From: Saprospiraceae bacterium
GTDB taxonomy: Bacteria; Bacteroidota; Bacteroidia; Chitinophagales; Saprospiraceae
Assembly: GCA_021604865.1 (NCBI GenBank)
Contig: BQJU01000040.1
Coordinates: 1-64,000 of the forward strand
Length of the DNA stretch: 64,000 nucleotides
Direction: 5' to 3'
Shown: in pieces, positions 26,957-35,979 of the stretch
Position numbering within the stretch: the first letter of the stretch is position 1
Layout: each line of letters starts with the position of its first letter
Notes under the pieces: model-generated
What the model saw: the letters and a program-made list of their open reading frames with translations, nothing else
What the model was told of the DNA's origin: nothing
Database searches by the model: none
Made by a program: the position numbers and the translations under genes

Positions 26957-27530
26957 CTAAACCTCCTAAACCAATTCAACCTTACAGGCCTCTTTTCCAA
27001 ACTCCCCCTAAACCTCTCTAAACCTCCTAAACCATTCAACCTTTCAGGCCTCTTTTCCTAACTCCCCCTAAACCTCTCTAAACCTCCTAAACCATTCAAC
27101 CTTACAGATCTCTTTTCCTAACTCCCCCTAAACCTCTCTAAACCTCCTAAACCATTCAACCTTACAGATCTCTTTTCCTAACTCCCCCTAAACCTCTCTA
27201 AACCTCCTAAACCAGTTCCCCCGCAAGGATTGGAAAAACTGAAAAAACTGGAAAGAACTACTCCAGTCTAAACCACCATTCCCCCTAAACCTCCTAAACC
27301 ATTCAACCTTTCAGGCCTCTTTTCCAAACTCCCCCTAAACCTCTCTAAACCTCCTAAACCAGTTCCCCCGCAAGGATTGGAAAAATTGAAAGAATTGGAA
27401 AGAACTACTCCAGTCTAAACCACCATTCCCCCTAAACCCTCCTAAACCAATTCAACCTTACAGACCTCTTTTCCAAACTCCCCCTAAACCTCTCTAAACC
27501 CTCTCTAAACCAATTCAACCATTCCCATCC
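26957..27530. repeat. Two-level tandem repeat array (60-bp and 147-bp periods)
   Basis: The array begins with near-identical 60-bp units in perfect phase (positions 27001, 27061 and 27121 start equivalent copies, with partial copies on each side). Each unit holds three TAAACC hexamers and the segment ACTCCCC. Then an 87-bp unrelated block (from AGTTCCCCCGCAAGGATTGG at 27214) alternates with the 60-bp unit and recurs at 27361, giving a 147-bp period. All six frames of the 60-bp unit contain stops, so it is not coding. It fills the gap between the second VCBS gene and the haloperoxidase gene. There are no unique spacers, so it is not CRISPR. Confidence 0.93.
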
Positions 27531-27535
27531 TAAAC

Positions 27536-30500
27536 CTATTTCATCGTCAACTCCGGATTCTTCACCGCACGAATAATCTCCACTGGAGCATCATTTTTAA
27601 CGACAATAATATAATTATCCACTCCTACCGCAACGGGTTGAATGGCCTGTACCTGGCCTCTAATGGATAGTTGGCCAACCGGCTGGACATCAAAAGTTCC
27701 ATTTTTCCCAATTGACAATATATTTCCATATCCGGCATCATAACGCCCCATTTCAATATTACAATGATAAAAATTTTCGCCAAGCATAACCTCTTGCGAA
27801 CCATCGCCATTAAAGTCGGCCAGGTAGGCTGTATTCAAGGTGGTCAATTGCAATTTATCCGGCAATTTATGAGCCGTAAATGCGAGGCCATCACCCGTAT
27901 TTTCATAATACATGCTGCTCAGTGTCGTGGCTTGGAATACGTCTGCCGCCGTCAATTTATCCTTGCCAAAAATCTCTTCCAGGCTGGCCGCAGCCAGATC
28001 TTTTGCAAAAAGGAATTTCTTTTTCAATCCCGGCATCTGTCGGGTCAATTCCTCGTAATTGGCGAAAGGAATTTCCCTGCCTCCCATGTGGAAGGTGAGT
28101 ATTTGTTCTATCTGGCCGTTGTTATCATAGTCATTCACATAAAGTTTTACCGGTTTTTCTTTTGTGGGATTAAACCGGGCATTTTTACCAAAGTTGCCGG
28201 CTAACAAATCCACATCGCCATCCTGGTCGAAGTCGTAGGGAAATACAAAATTCCACCACCCTGTCTCTTCACCAATCTCTTTCTTTTCAAACCTTCCACC
28301 CTGATTGAGGTAAACCTGAATCGGTGCCCATTCCACCGCCAAAAGCAAGTCTTGATCACCATCCTGATCCATATCATACCAGGTACCGCCTTTGACCATG
28401 CCCGGCTTTTGTAAGTCTGGTGCGTACTTTTCCGTCACCTCTTCAAACTGTCCATTGCCCTTATTTTCAAAAAGGTATGAATCTGGAATTTCTCCATATT
28501 TCCAAGGTACTGCTCTTCCTCCGAAAAAGAAATCTACCAGGCCATCCTGGTTAAAATCCGAAGCCAACACACAGGAAGCGGTCATGGTTATCTCTCCAAA
28601 CAGCGTCATATTTAGGGTCAATCCTCCTTTGCCGTCATTGATATACGCCCTTTGTCTTAAGGCTTCAGCTTTTCCTTTAAATTCATTACCTCCGCTGGCG
28701 ATCACCAAATCCAGATCGCCATCATTTTCCAGATCGGCGAAGACCGCAGAAACATCTTCAAAAATACTATCGGCAACAATCACTGCTGGTGTATTTTCAT
28801 AAAAAGTGCCATTCTTTCGCTGGAAATAAAGCTGGCTGCGCTTGAATTTGGAAGAGCCAAAAAAGACATCCTCTAGTCCATCTCCATTTACATCTCCGAC
28901 CGCAATTGCCGGCCCTTCTGCCGAGACCATATTGGGAATCAGCGCTTCGCGATTAAAGTCAACAAAGGGGTTTTCTTTATGTGTGAAATTTAGTCCGCTT
29001 TTTCCGGTGACTTCCATAAAGTCGTAGGTGGATTGGGTGTGCGGTTTTAGTACCTGAAAGTCAAACTTTGGCAGGCCCGCTTCCCAGGTAATCATTTGCC
29101 GCTGATTGTATTTATCAAGAGGAAGATTCTGATAGCCTAAATCCGGCCAAATCAGAACAATGGAATCAATGCCTTCTACCGAACCTATGCCCAGATTAAA
29201 GCCCATTTGCACACTGGACTGGTAACCCCTTACGGGAAATAATTCCTCCACCAGACGCTCCTTGCCACGAAAGACCACAAGCCGGGCGCCAATTGCATTG
29301 ATATTTTTTGGGGAACCTGTCAATTGTAGGTCCAGGTAATTCCGGTTGGGAAGCTGTTTTTCAATGGTTTGATTTTTATAAACAAACGGAGGGTCTTCTA
29401 AATTATTGACCACTACATCCAGATCACCATCATTGTCAAGATCGGCATATACCGCACCATTGGAAAAACTGGTGGTACTACCATTTACCTGATCACAGAT
29501 ATCCTCAAATGTCAGATCTCCTTTGTTGCGCAAAAAGCAGTTGGCCAATTTGACCTGAGGCATCGTCTCAATAATTTGTAAATCTTTATCCAGGATATGA
29601 TTGTTTTCAGATTTCCAATCCAGATCCTCATCACTCAAGCGAAATTTGATGTAGTCAATGTCATTCATGCGACGGGGAATACCATTGGAAATGAAAATGT
29701 CGCGGTTACCATCGTGGTCAAAATCCATGAACAGAGGCGCCCAGGACCAATCGGTAGCATACACGCCAGAAAACATCCCAATTTCACTGAAAGTGCCGTT
29801 GCCATTGTTCAATTGCAGGTTGTTTCTGGCGAATTGATGGTTGTAACCATAACCCAGTTTAAACTGATATATGTTGTAGCCGTCTTCACCCAATGAGCTT
29901 TTCAAAATAAAAGGATCAGTGGGCAGCATATCAAGAGAAAAAATCTCATTCAATCCATCATTATTGATATCGGCAATATCTACGCCCATAGAGAAGCGGC
30001 TGGTATGTTGCAACTGTTCAGCCAGCACTTCTTTAAAGGTCCCATCCTGCTGATTGAGGTAGAGGTAATCATTTTCATGAAAATCGTTGCCGATATAAAT
30101 ATCCGGCCAGCCATCCAGGTTGATATCGCTGGTGGCAATGCCAAGACCATAACCGATCACCGTGCTGATAATACCCGATTCTTTGGTGACATCCTTAAAA
30201 CGGCCGTCATCATTGCGAAACAATTTATCCCCTGAGGTCGGATGGATTTCTTCAAAGGTTTTACGTCTGCCAAAGGTGCCGTTTTGGTGTAGGGAGTGAT
30301 TGAGCTGGTACATATCCAGATCGCCATCCAAATCATAATCAAAAAAGGCTGATTGAGTGGCAAAACCTACAAAATCAAGGCCATAAAAGGCCGCCTGGTC
30401 TTCATAAACCGGAATGCCATTTTCGATGCCCTGGCATACATAAAGCTGGTTGTGTCCTTTCATATTCAGGTAATCACCCATTTGGGAGACATAAATATCC

Positions 30501-30895
30501 AGTAGGCCATCATTGTTGATGTCTACTACGGAAACACCCGCTGTCCAGCCATTAAGGCCGGCAACGCCCGCTTCCTCGGTTACCTCTTTAAACTTCAGAT
30601 CCCCTTGATTGAGAAACAGACTATTGGGTCCCATATTACTGGTAAAATACAGGTCTGGCAGATCATCATTATTGAAGTCGCCAACGGCTACGCCCCCGCC
30701 ATTGAAAAAGTACATGTAATTGAAGACGTTGAAGTCGGTGGAGGAGTTAAGGACGTTTTCAAAATTTAAACCGGTCTCTTCTTGTGTCAGCAATTGAAAT
30801 TGGGGATCGGAGACTACAGCTTTCCCATGTTCATCGCCACATCCATAGATGGAGATAAAAAGGACTGCAATGATTATATTATTTAGATGTTTCAT
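27536..30895 (-). CDS. Giant VCBS/FG-GAP repeat lipoprotein with ASPIC/UnbV domain (copy 2)
   Basis: A 1119-residue surface-type lipoprotein (lipobox SIYGC, Cys19). Many FG-GAP/VCBS blades carry calcium-binding loops of the form DxNxDGxxD (VGDFNNDDLPDLYFTSN, DINNDGLLDIYVSQ, DFDHDGNRDIF and others), predicted to form two beta-propellers. Between them lies an ASPIC/UnbV segment (GSPKNINAIGARLVVF, then DSIVLIWPD). It lacks a T9SS tail. The gene follows its paralogue at 30916 by 20 bp and belongs to the SusC/SusD operon. These proteins are usual partners of SusC/SusD systems and often miscalled RNA-binding proteins; ligand unknown. Confidence 0.9.
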   Translation of the reverse strand: MKHLNNIIIAVLFISIYGCGDEHGKAVVSDPQFQLLTQEETGLNFENVLNSSTDFNVFNYMYFFNGGGVAVGDFNNDDLPDLYFTSNMGPNSLFLNQGDLKFKEVTEEAGVAGLNGWTAGVSVVDINNDGLLDIYVSQMGDYLNMKGHNQLYVCQGIENGIPVYEDQAAFYGLDFVGFATQSAFFDYDLDGDLDMYQLNHSLHQNGTFGRRKTFEEIHPTSGDKLFRNDDGRFKDVTKESGIISTVIGYGLGIATSDINLDGWPDIYIGNDFHENDYLYLNQQDGTFKEVLAEQLQHTSRFSMGVDIADINNDGLNEIFSLDMLPTDPFILKSSLGEDGYNIYQFKLGYGYNHQFARNNLQLNNGNGTFSEIGMFSGVYATDWSWAPLFMDFDHDGNRDIFISNGIPRRMNDIDYIKFRLSDEDLDWKSENNHILDKDLQIIETMPQVKLANCFLRNKGDLTFEDICDQVNGSTTSFSNGAVYADLDNDGDLDVVVNNLEDPPFVYKNQTIEKQLPNRNYLDLQLTGSPKNINAIGARLVVFRGKERLVEELFPVRGYQSSVQMGFNLGIGSVEGIDSIVLIWPDLGYQNLPLDKYNQRQMITWEAGLPKFDFQVLKPHTQSTYDFMEVTGKSGLNFTHKENPFVDFNREALIPNMVSAEGPAIAVGDVNGDGLEDVFFGSSKFKRSQLYFQRKNGTFYENTPAVIVADSIFEDVSAVFADLENDGDLDLVIASGGNEFKGKAEALRQRAYINDGKGGLTLNMTLFGEITMTASCVLASDFNQDGLVDFFFGGRAVPWKYGEIPDSYLFENKGNGQFEEVTEKYAPDLQKPGMVKGGTWYDMDQDGDQDLLLAVEWAPIQVYLNQGGRFEKKEIGEETGWWNFVFPYDFDQDGDVDLLAGNFGKNARFNPTKEKPVKLYVNDYDNNGQIEQILTFHMGGREIPFANYEELTRQMPGLKKKFLFAKDLAAASLEEIFGKDKLTAADVFQATTLSSMYYENTGDGLAFTAHKLPDKLQLTTLNTAYLADFNGDGSQEVMLGENFYHCNIEMGRYDAGYGNILSIGKNGTFDVQPVGQLSIRGQVQAIQPVAVGVDNYIIVVKNDAPVEIIRAVKNPELTMK

Positions 30896-30915
30896 ACACT
30901 TCTTTTTGTTCAGTT

Positions 30916-33900
30916 TTATTCCACTTTAAACAACTTGGGCTTTTGTTCATTAATCGTAGCTAATAAATAAGGCTCGCCACCGATCGTAACTTTGACAAAT
31001 TGTTTCACATCTCCCCGTATAAAAAAGCCAGATTCCCGGTTCTCCATTCGGGAGAAATCACCATTGCCCTGATTGATCAGCACGTGGCCGAAACTGGCAT
31101 CTAATTTAGAAAATTGGGGCAAAAAACCACTATCATTGCCCGCCATCACCAAATCCAGTTGAGCATCACCATTCAGGTCAGCGCAGTAGATGCCACAAAC
31201 GCAGGAAAACTGCACTTCTTTGGGCAGTGGTTTCAGGGTAAATTTACCATTGCCCTCGTTGATGGCGATGGTTGTTTTAAAATAATTCCCTTCCAGCATC
31301 AGGGCATCCTCCAGTATTTCTTTAGGGAATAAATCCTGAATGGACTTGGCGGCAAATTCGGTGTGTTTGAGGCTTTGTTTTTTCAGGCTGACTATTTGTG
31401 AGGTCAGTTCCTTTTTTAGTGCTACGGTCATATCTTTTCCATCAATAGTCCGGGTGATAATTTTTTCTACGGTGCCATTGTTGTCAAAATCCTTGAGCCA
31501 AAGTTTTAGTGGTTTTTCCGGGGAACCGGTAAAATAAAAATTCTCGCCCCGGTTGCCCAATACCAGATCCTGATCTCCATCCCCGTCGAGGTCGGCTGCT
31601 TCAATGGTATACCACCAACCGGAATAGGCATCCAGATCGGTGGAAACCAATTTTAGCTGACCATTATTGATTTCAAAAACTTTCGGGCTCATCCATTCTC
31701 CTACTACGATTAATTCGGGCGTTTCATCACCTACCACATTCACCAATTGGGCACTAGTCACCATACCCAACTGGTCGATATCCGGTGCTTTGGTTTTAGC
31801 AACACTGGCAAATTTCCCCTGGCCATCATTTTCATAAAGATAACTCCGTGGAGGCACTCCATAATTACCGGGAATACTCCGGCTGCCAACAAAAATATCC
31901 AGATCACCATCCCCATCAAAATCAAGAGGTACTATGGCTCCTGTATTCAAACCATTGACAGGCAGGGCATCAGGTTTCAAAGAAAAATTCCCCTGGCCAT
32001 CATTAAGGTAAATGCGGTCCTGCATTTCTCGGGATCCGGCTGAAAAGCGGTTGCCACCTGATCCAACATACAGATCGGCATCACCATCACCATCGGCATC
32101 AAAAAAACAAACGGCAGTGTCTTCAGCATCTGTAGCCTTGGCAAATGCTGTGGAAGGAAATTCCGAAAAGCCACCGGCCTGTTGCAGATAAAGCTGACCT
32201 GCTGTTCCACTTGCTCCGCCTATAAATACATCTTCCAAACCATCTCCATTTACATCACCAACCACCGCCTTTGGGCCTTCTTTGGAGAGCATTCGCATGG
32301 TCAATCCTTCCTGATAAAAATCAATAAAAGCGTCTTCCTGTTGGGCAATAAAGGGATTGTCAACTTCCTCCAAAAGCGGTTTTGATTCTTTCTGGAAGAG
32401 TTGAAAATTTCCATTGGCCAATTTATTGATCTGGTTATAATCTATGGAGAGGGTTGTATCAATTGCAGGGTTTTGTATAATGGATTTAGATTTATCGGGC
32501 CACAGAATCACTAAAGAATCGATTACCGCATTTTGTCCCAGCCCAAAAACCATTTTGTAATCGACAGAAGATTGAAATCCACGGGTGGGAATGAGTTGGA
32601 AGTTGATAATTTCTTGCCCCCTGAACAAATAGACTTTAGAACCGATCGCGTACGTATTTTTTGGGGAACCTTTCAGGCTAATGGACAGGTAGTGGTGATC
32701 CAGAAGGTCTTGTGCATTGTTTCTGAAGACAAATGCTTGTTGGTTTAGATTGTTGACCACCAGGTCGAGGTCGCCGTCATTGTCAAGGTCGCCATAGGCC
32801 GCTCCATTGGAAAAAGAGGCTTCATCAAATCCCCAGGCGGGGCCAATATCCTCAAAGGTTAAATCCTGATTATTTTTAAACACTTTGTTCAAAAGCGGAT
32901 TGGAGGGCATCCGGTCAATCACCTTTTCCATTTCTTCCTTTTTCCCTGTAAGGGCCATCTTTTGGATCACATCATTGGCAAAAAAGTCGATAAAATCCTG
33001 ATCGGTAACATCCTGATATACCCCATTGCAAACGTAAATATCCCGATAGCCGTCATTGTCGGCATCAAACATCAAGGCTCCCCAGCTCCAATCAGATGCA
33101 GAGACCCCGCTATACCAGGAAATTTCACTAAAGGATTTATCCTTATTGTTGAATTGCAGCGTATTATGCATGTATTGGTGATAAAAATCTCTTTGTTGCT
33201 TGAGTAGATAGGTGTTGTAATTCTCAAAACTGGATTTGGTTTTCAGACGGTACTCATCGTCGGGCAACATTTCGGTTACGAAGATCTCTGGAAAGCCATC
33301 ATTATTGATATCTGCCATGTCGGCTCCCATAGAGGAAAGGCTGAGGTGTTCCATCCAGTTTTTGATGTCCTCTTTGAAGGTACCATCTCCCTGGTTGACA
33401 TAGAGGTAGTCACGTTCAAAAAAATCGTTGGAGACATATAAATCCGGCAGTTGGTCATCGTTGATATCGCCCACCGTTATGCCGAGTCCAAAACCGATCA
33501 GGCTACCGTATATTCCGGCTTCTTCACTGACATCTGAAAACTTCCCATCGTCATTGCGCAATAACTTATCGCCTCCGCCCTTTAGAAAATCCCGTACGGG
33601 CCAATCATTGGCATTCAATTCCCGTTTATTGCTATAATTCAATGTATTGACCGGAATAAAACTATTATTGAGGATATAGGCGTCCAGGTCGCCATCCAGG
33701 TCGTAGTCGAAAAAGGCGGCATGAGTAGTATAGCCATTTTCGTTAAGCTGATAATCGCTTGCTTTTTCCGTAAAGGTCAAGTCGCCATTATTGATAAACA
33801 GTTCATTCTCCTGATCTTTACCTTTTACATAACCCGCATTGCAGACATAGATATCCAGCAATCTGTCGTTATTGATATCCACCATAACCACACCAGTACT

Positions 33901-34230
33901 CCAGGCTTTAGTGCCTCCTACTTTTGCCTGGTCAGTGATATCTGAAAATTTGAAATTGCCCTGATTTAGGAATAACTTATTTTGTCCCATATTATTGGTA
34001 AAATAAATATCCGTCAGGCCATCATTATTAATATCGCCCATAGCTACGCCACCGCCATTGTAAAAATTGCGGTAACTAAAGATGTTGAAGTCTTCCGTAT
34101 TTTTCACCTCATTGATAAAATGGATTCCGGATTGTTCCGAAGGCACCATTTCAAACAATTTTGTGATCTTTTCTTCCTGACTGCAGCTGCCAAGTGTAGT
34201 CAACATTAAAAGGATAAAGCCTATTCTCAT
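30916..34230 (-). CDS. Giant VCBS/FG-GAP repeat lipoprotein with ASPIC/UnbV domain (copy 1)
   Basis: An 1104-residue paralogue of the next gene, with the same order: lipobox (LGSCSQ, Cys16), FG-GAP/VCBS propeller with DxNxDG loops (MGDINNDGLTDIYFTNN, VDINNDRLLDIYVC), ASPIC/UnbV segment (GSPKNTYAIGSKVYLF, then DSLVILWPDKS), and a second propeller (VGDVNGDGLEDVFIGG). The two genes probably arose by tandem duplication and have diverged considerably. It starts 171 bp after susD; a terminator-like hairpin in that gap may lower its expression relative to SusC/SusD. Likely outer-membrane, outward-facing; ligand unknown. Confidence 0.9.
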   Translation of the reverse strand: MRIGFILLMLTTLGSCSQEEKITKLFEMVPSEQSGIHFINEVKNTEDFNIFSYRNFYNGGGVAMGDINNDGLTDIYFTNNMGQNKLFLNQGNFKFSDITDQAKVGGTKAWSTGVVMVDINNDRLLDIYVCNAGYVKGKDQENELFINNGDLTFTEKASDYQLNENGYTTHAAFFDYDLDGDLDAYILNNSFIPVNTLNYSNKRELNANDWPVRDFLKGGGDKLLRNDDGKFSDVSEEAGIYGSLIGFGLGITVGDINDDQLPDLYVSNDFFERDYLYVNQGDGTFKEDIKNWMEHLSLSSMGADMADINNDGFPEIFVTEMLPDDEYRLKTKSSFENYNTYLLKQQRDFYHQYMHNTLQFNNKDKSFSEISWYSGVSASDWSWGALMFDADNDGYRDIYVCNGVYQDVTDQDFIDFFANDVIQKMALTGKKEEMEKVIDRMPSNPLLNKVFKNNQDLTFEDIGPAWGFDEASFSNGAAYGDLDNDGDLDLVVNNLNQQAFVFRNNAQDLLDHHYLSISLKGSPKNTYAIGSKVYLFRGQEIINFQLIPTRGFQSSVDYKMVFGLGQNAVIDSLVILWPDKSKSIIQNPAIDTTLSIDYNQINKLANGNFQLFQKESKPLLEEVDNPFIAQQEDAFIDFYQEGLTMRMLSKEGPKAVVGDVNGDGLEDVFIGGASGTAGQLYLQQAGGFSEFPSTAFAKATDAEDTAVCFFDADGDGDADLYVGSGGNRFSAGSREMQDRIYLNDGQGNFSLKPDALPVNGLNTGAIVPLDFDGDGDLDIFVGSRSIPGNYGVPPRSYLYENDGQGKFASVAKTKAPDIDQLGMVTSAQLVNVVGDETPELIVVGEWMSPKVFEINNGQLKLVSTDLDAYSGWWYTIEAADLDGDGDQDLVLGNRGENFYFTGSPEKPLKLWLKDFDNNGTVEKIITRTIDGKDMTVALKKELTSQIVSLKKQSLKHTEFAAKSIQDLFPKEILEDALMLEGNYFKTTIAINEGNGKFTLKPLPKEVQFSCVCGIYCADLNGDAQLDLVMAGNDSGFLPQFSKLDASFGHVLINQGNGDFSRMENRESGFFIRGDVKQFVKVTIGGEPYLLATINEQKPKLFKVE

Positions 34231-34301
34231 TTAGGTTTGTTTTTTCAAAAATACCTGGAATGCCCAGGGAGGTATTAAACCTTTCACAAAGATAAAATGA
34301 A

Positions 34302-34337
34302 AGAGGCTGCCCGGGTTTGATGTTTCAGGCAGCCTCT
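34302..34337 (-). terminator. Terminator-like hairpin between susD and the VCBS genes
   Basis: On the minus strand AGAGGCTGCC (34337-34328) pairs perfectly with GGCAGCCTCT (34311-34302) around a 16-nt loop, followed by TTTCATTTTATC. The T-tract is interrupted, so partial termination (attenuation) is more likely than a full stop. It would make SusC/SusD transcripts more abundant than the downstream genes. Confidence 0.7.
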
Positions 34338-34401
34338 TGTTCTATTACGTTTATTACCTAAAAGCTCAGGAAATCATACCTGGTTTCAGATTTGGCACAA
34401 A

Positions 34402-35901
34402 TTAATACCCGTCATTTTGTTTCAGATTAGGGTTGGAATCCAGCGCCTGTTGCGGAATGGGAAACAGCACCCGGAATTCTTCTGTGACTGTTTTTTCACT
34501 CCAGGTTTTGGTAAAGGTGCCAAAACGGATTTGATCCGTTCTGCGGATACCCTCCCAATACAATTCGCGGCCTCTTTCGTCAAGCATTGTTCCATCGTCA
34601 AGTGTAGCCAATGCTGAAGCACTACGCTTAGCTCTCAGGTCATTAACAAGACCCAAAGCAGAATCAGAGCTTGTACCGCCTCTCATGATGGCTTCGGCTT
34701 TCATTAATACCACATCTGCATAACGCAGGAAGATATATTGGCCTGCATTCGAAGGGTGGTACTTGATGACCCGGATACCCTTTTCAGGAGCTGCACCCGA
34801 AAGAGGTACATCTCTGGAGAATTTTAGTGGTAGCTGGCTCCTGGAGTCGATAGTTTCCGAACCGTCATCATTGTATTGCTGATCAACCAGGAAACCACGA
34901 GCGATACCAGAAAACTCACTTCCATCAGGAGTTGGATAATTGCCAATTCTCTGATCATTTGCATCAAATTTATCATAGAATTCTGCGAGGGTAGTAAAAC
35001 CATTCCATCCACTCGGATTCTGGCTGTAATGCAAGGTCATACCCCATCTGTTTTGGGGCGTTCCTGAAGCAGTGGTGAAAATGATTTCGGAAGTAGCATC
35101 AGTACTAAAATTGTCGAAGTAATTATCTTCCAGTGAATAGCCAGCAGCAGTCACCGCATCACAATAACCGATAACTTTATTCATATCGGCCGCATCAAAG
35201 GTATAGGGACCTGCAGGGTTTCCAGCGGCATAAACCGCTCTATTCAAATAAAGTCTTGCCAGCAAGGCATTAGCGGCGGCCTGAGTAGCTTTAGAATTGG
35301 TAGGTGAAGGTCCTGTAGCAGCCAGGTTTGGCAGTGCATCTTCCAGGTCTTTCACGACGCGATCAAAAGCCTCAGTACGTGTAAATACTTTGGGATCAAC
35401 GTCAATGCCTTCGGTTACTTCCCGGAACGGCACCACGCCAAATAGATCCATAATCTGCCACGTGTGGAAGGCACGCAAAAACTTGGCCTCGGCGGCCTCT
35501 TCAGGAGATGGATTTGAAGCCAAAATTTCGTTGCACTTAAAGGCACGCTGGTTCAATTGGTTCCAAGCTCCCAGCACATAAGAATGGGTAGGGTCCCAGG
35601 TATGGGCGTGCAAGGTTCTCCAAACACCGTTATCTCCCCAGTCAACCCCTCTGGTAGGCGGGATCATTTCATCAGAAGTATGATCATACAAAGAATACAC
35701 ATTAGTCTGATCTGTATAGGCACTTAGATCAGTGTATGCAGCAGCAAGCAACTGCGTTGGATCTCCGGGAATAAACCCCGATCCGGTACTTTCCGAAACG
35801 ATGGAGTCCACTTCTTCTACTTCCAGATCAGTACATGCCGGTGTAAACAGCATGCCCAAAACGGCCAGGTAGAAAAATTTTGATAATTTAAAATATTTCA
35901 T
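34402..35901 (-). CDS. SusD/RagB family nutrient-binding outer membrane lipoprotein
   Basis: A 499-residue lipoprotein (lipobox TPACTD, Cys23) of the SusD family, which forms the lid of a SusC transporter on the cell surface. Family features include the tetratricopeptide-like helices (EAAEAKFLRAFHTWQIMDLF, VPFREV, ALLARLYLNRAVYA) and the C-terminal region (RDVPLSG, then QYIFLRYADVVLMKAEAI and LYWEGIRRTDQIRFG). It follows susC by 78 bp with a stem-loop between them. The substrate is not readable from sequence. No glycoside hydrolase is nearby, so a polysaccharide utilisation role is not supported; the haloperoxidase context points to another ligand class. Confidence 0.95.
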   Translation of the reverse strand: MKYFKLSKFFYLAVLGMLFTPACTDLEVEEVDSIVSESTGSGFIPGDPTQLLAAAYTDLSAYTDQTNVYSLYDHTSDEMIPPTRGVDWGDNGVWRTLHAHTWDPTHSYVLGAWNQLNQRAFKCNEILASNPSPEEAAEAKFLRAFHTWQIMDLFGVVPFREVTEGIDVDPKVFTRTEAFDRVVKDLEDALPNLAATGPSPTNSKATQAAANALLARLYLNRAVYAAGNPAGPYTFDAADMNKVIGYCDAVTAAGYSLEDNYFDNFSTDATSEIIFTTASGTPQNRWGMTLHYSQNPSGWNGFTTLAEFYDKFDANDQRIGNYPTPDGSEFSGIARGFLVDQQYNDDGSETIDSRSQLPLKFSRDVPLSGAAPEKGIRVIKYHPSNAGQYIFLRYADVVLMKAEAIMRGGTSSDSALGLVNDLRAKRSASALATLDDGTMLDERGRELYWEGIRRTDQIRFGTFTKTWSEKTVTEEFRVLFPIPQQALDSNPNLKQNDGY

Positions 35902-35923
35902 ACATCAATTTTTTATTACTTAA

Positions 35924-35965
35924 CAAATAACGTGTTTTAAAAGCAATTAAAAAGCACGCTATTTG
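35924..35965 (-). other. Stem-loop between susC and susD
   Basis: On the minus strand CAAATAGCGTG (35965-35955) pairs with CACGTTATTTG (35934-35924): 11 pairs including one G-U, with a 20-nt loop. An A-rich, not T-rich, stretch follows, so it is not an intrinsic terminator. It may stabilise or process the mRNA and so set the SusC:SusD ratio. Confidence 0.6.
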
Positions 35966-35979
35966 TCAAAAAGTTTTTT

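Noticed and set aside
26957-27530. CRISPR array or telomere-like repeat
   Set aside because: The units abut or alternate with one fixed 87-bp block rather than unique spacers, no cas genes are present, and the TAAACC motif is not a simple uniform repeat.
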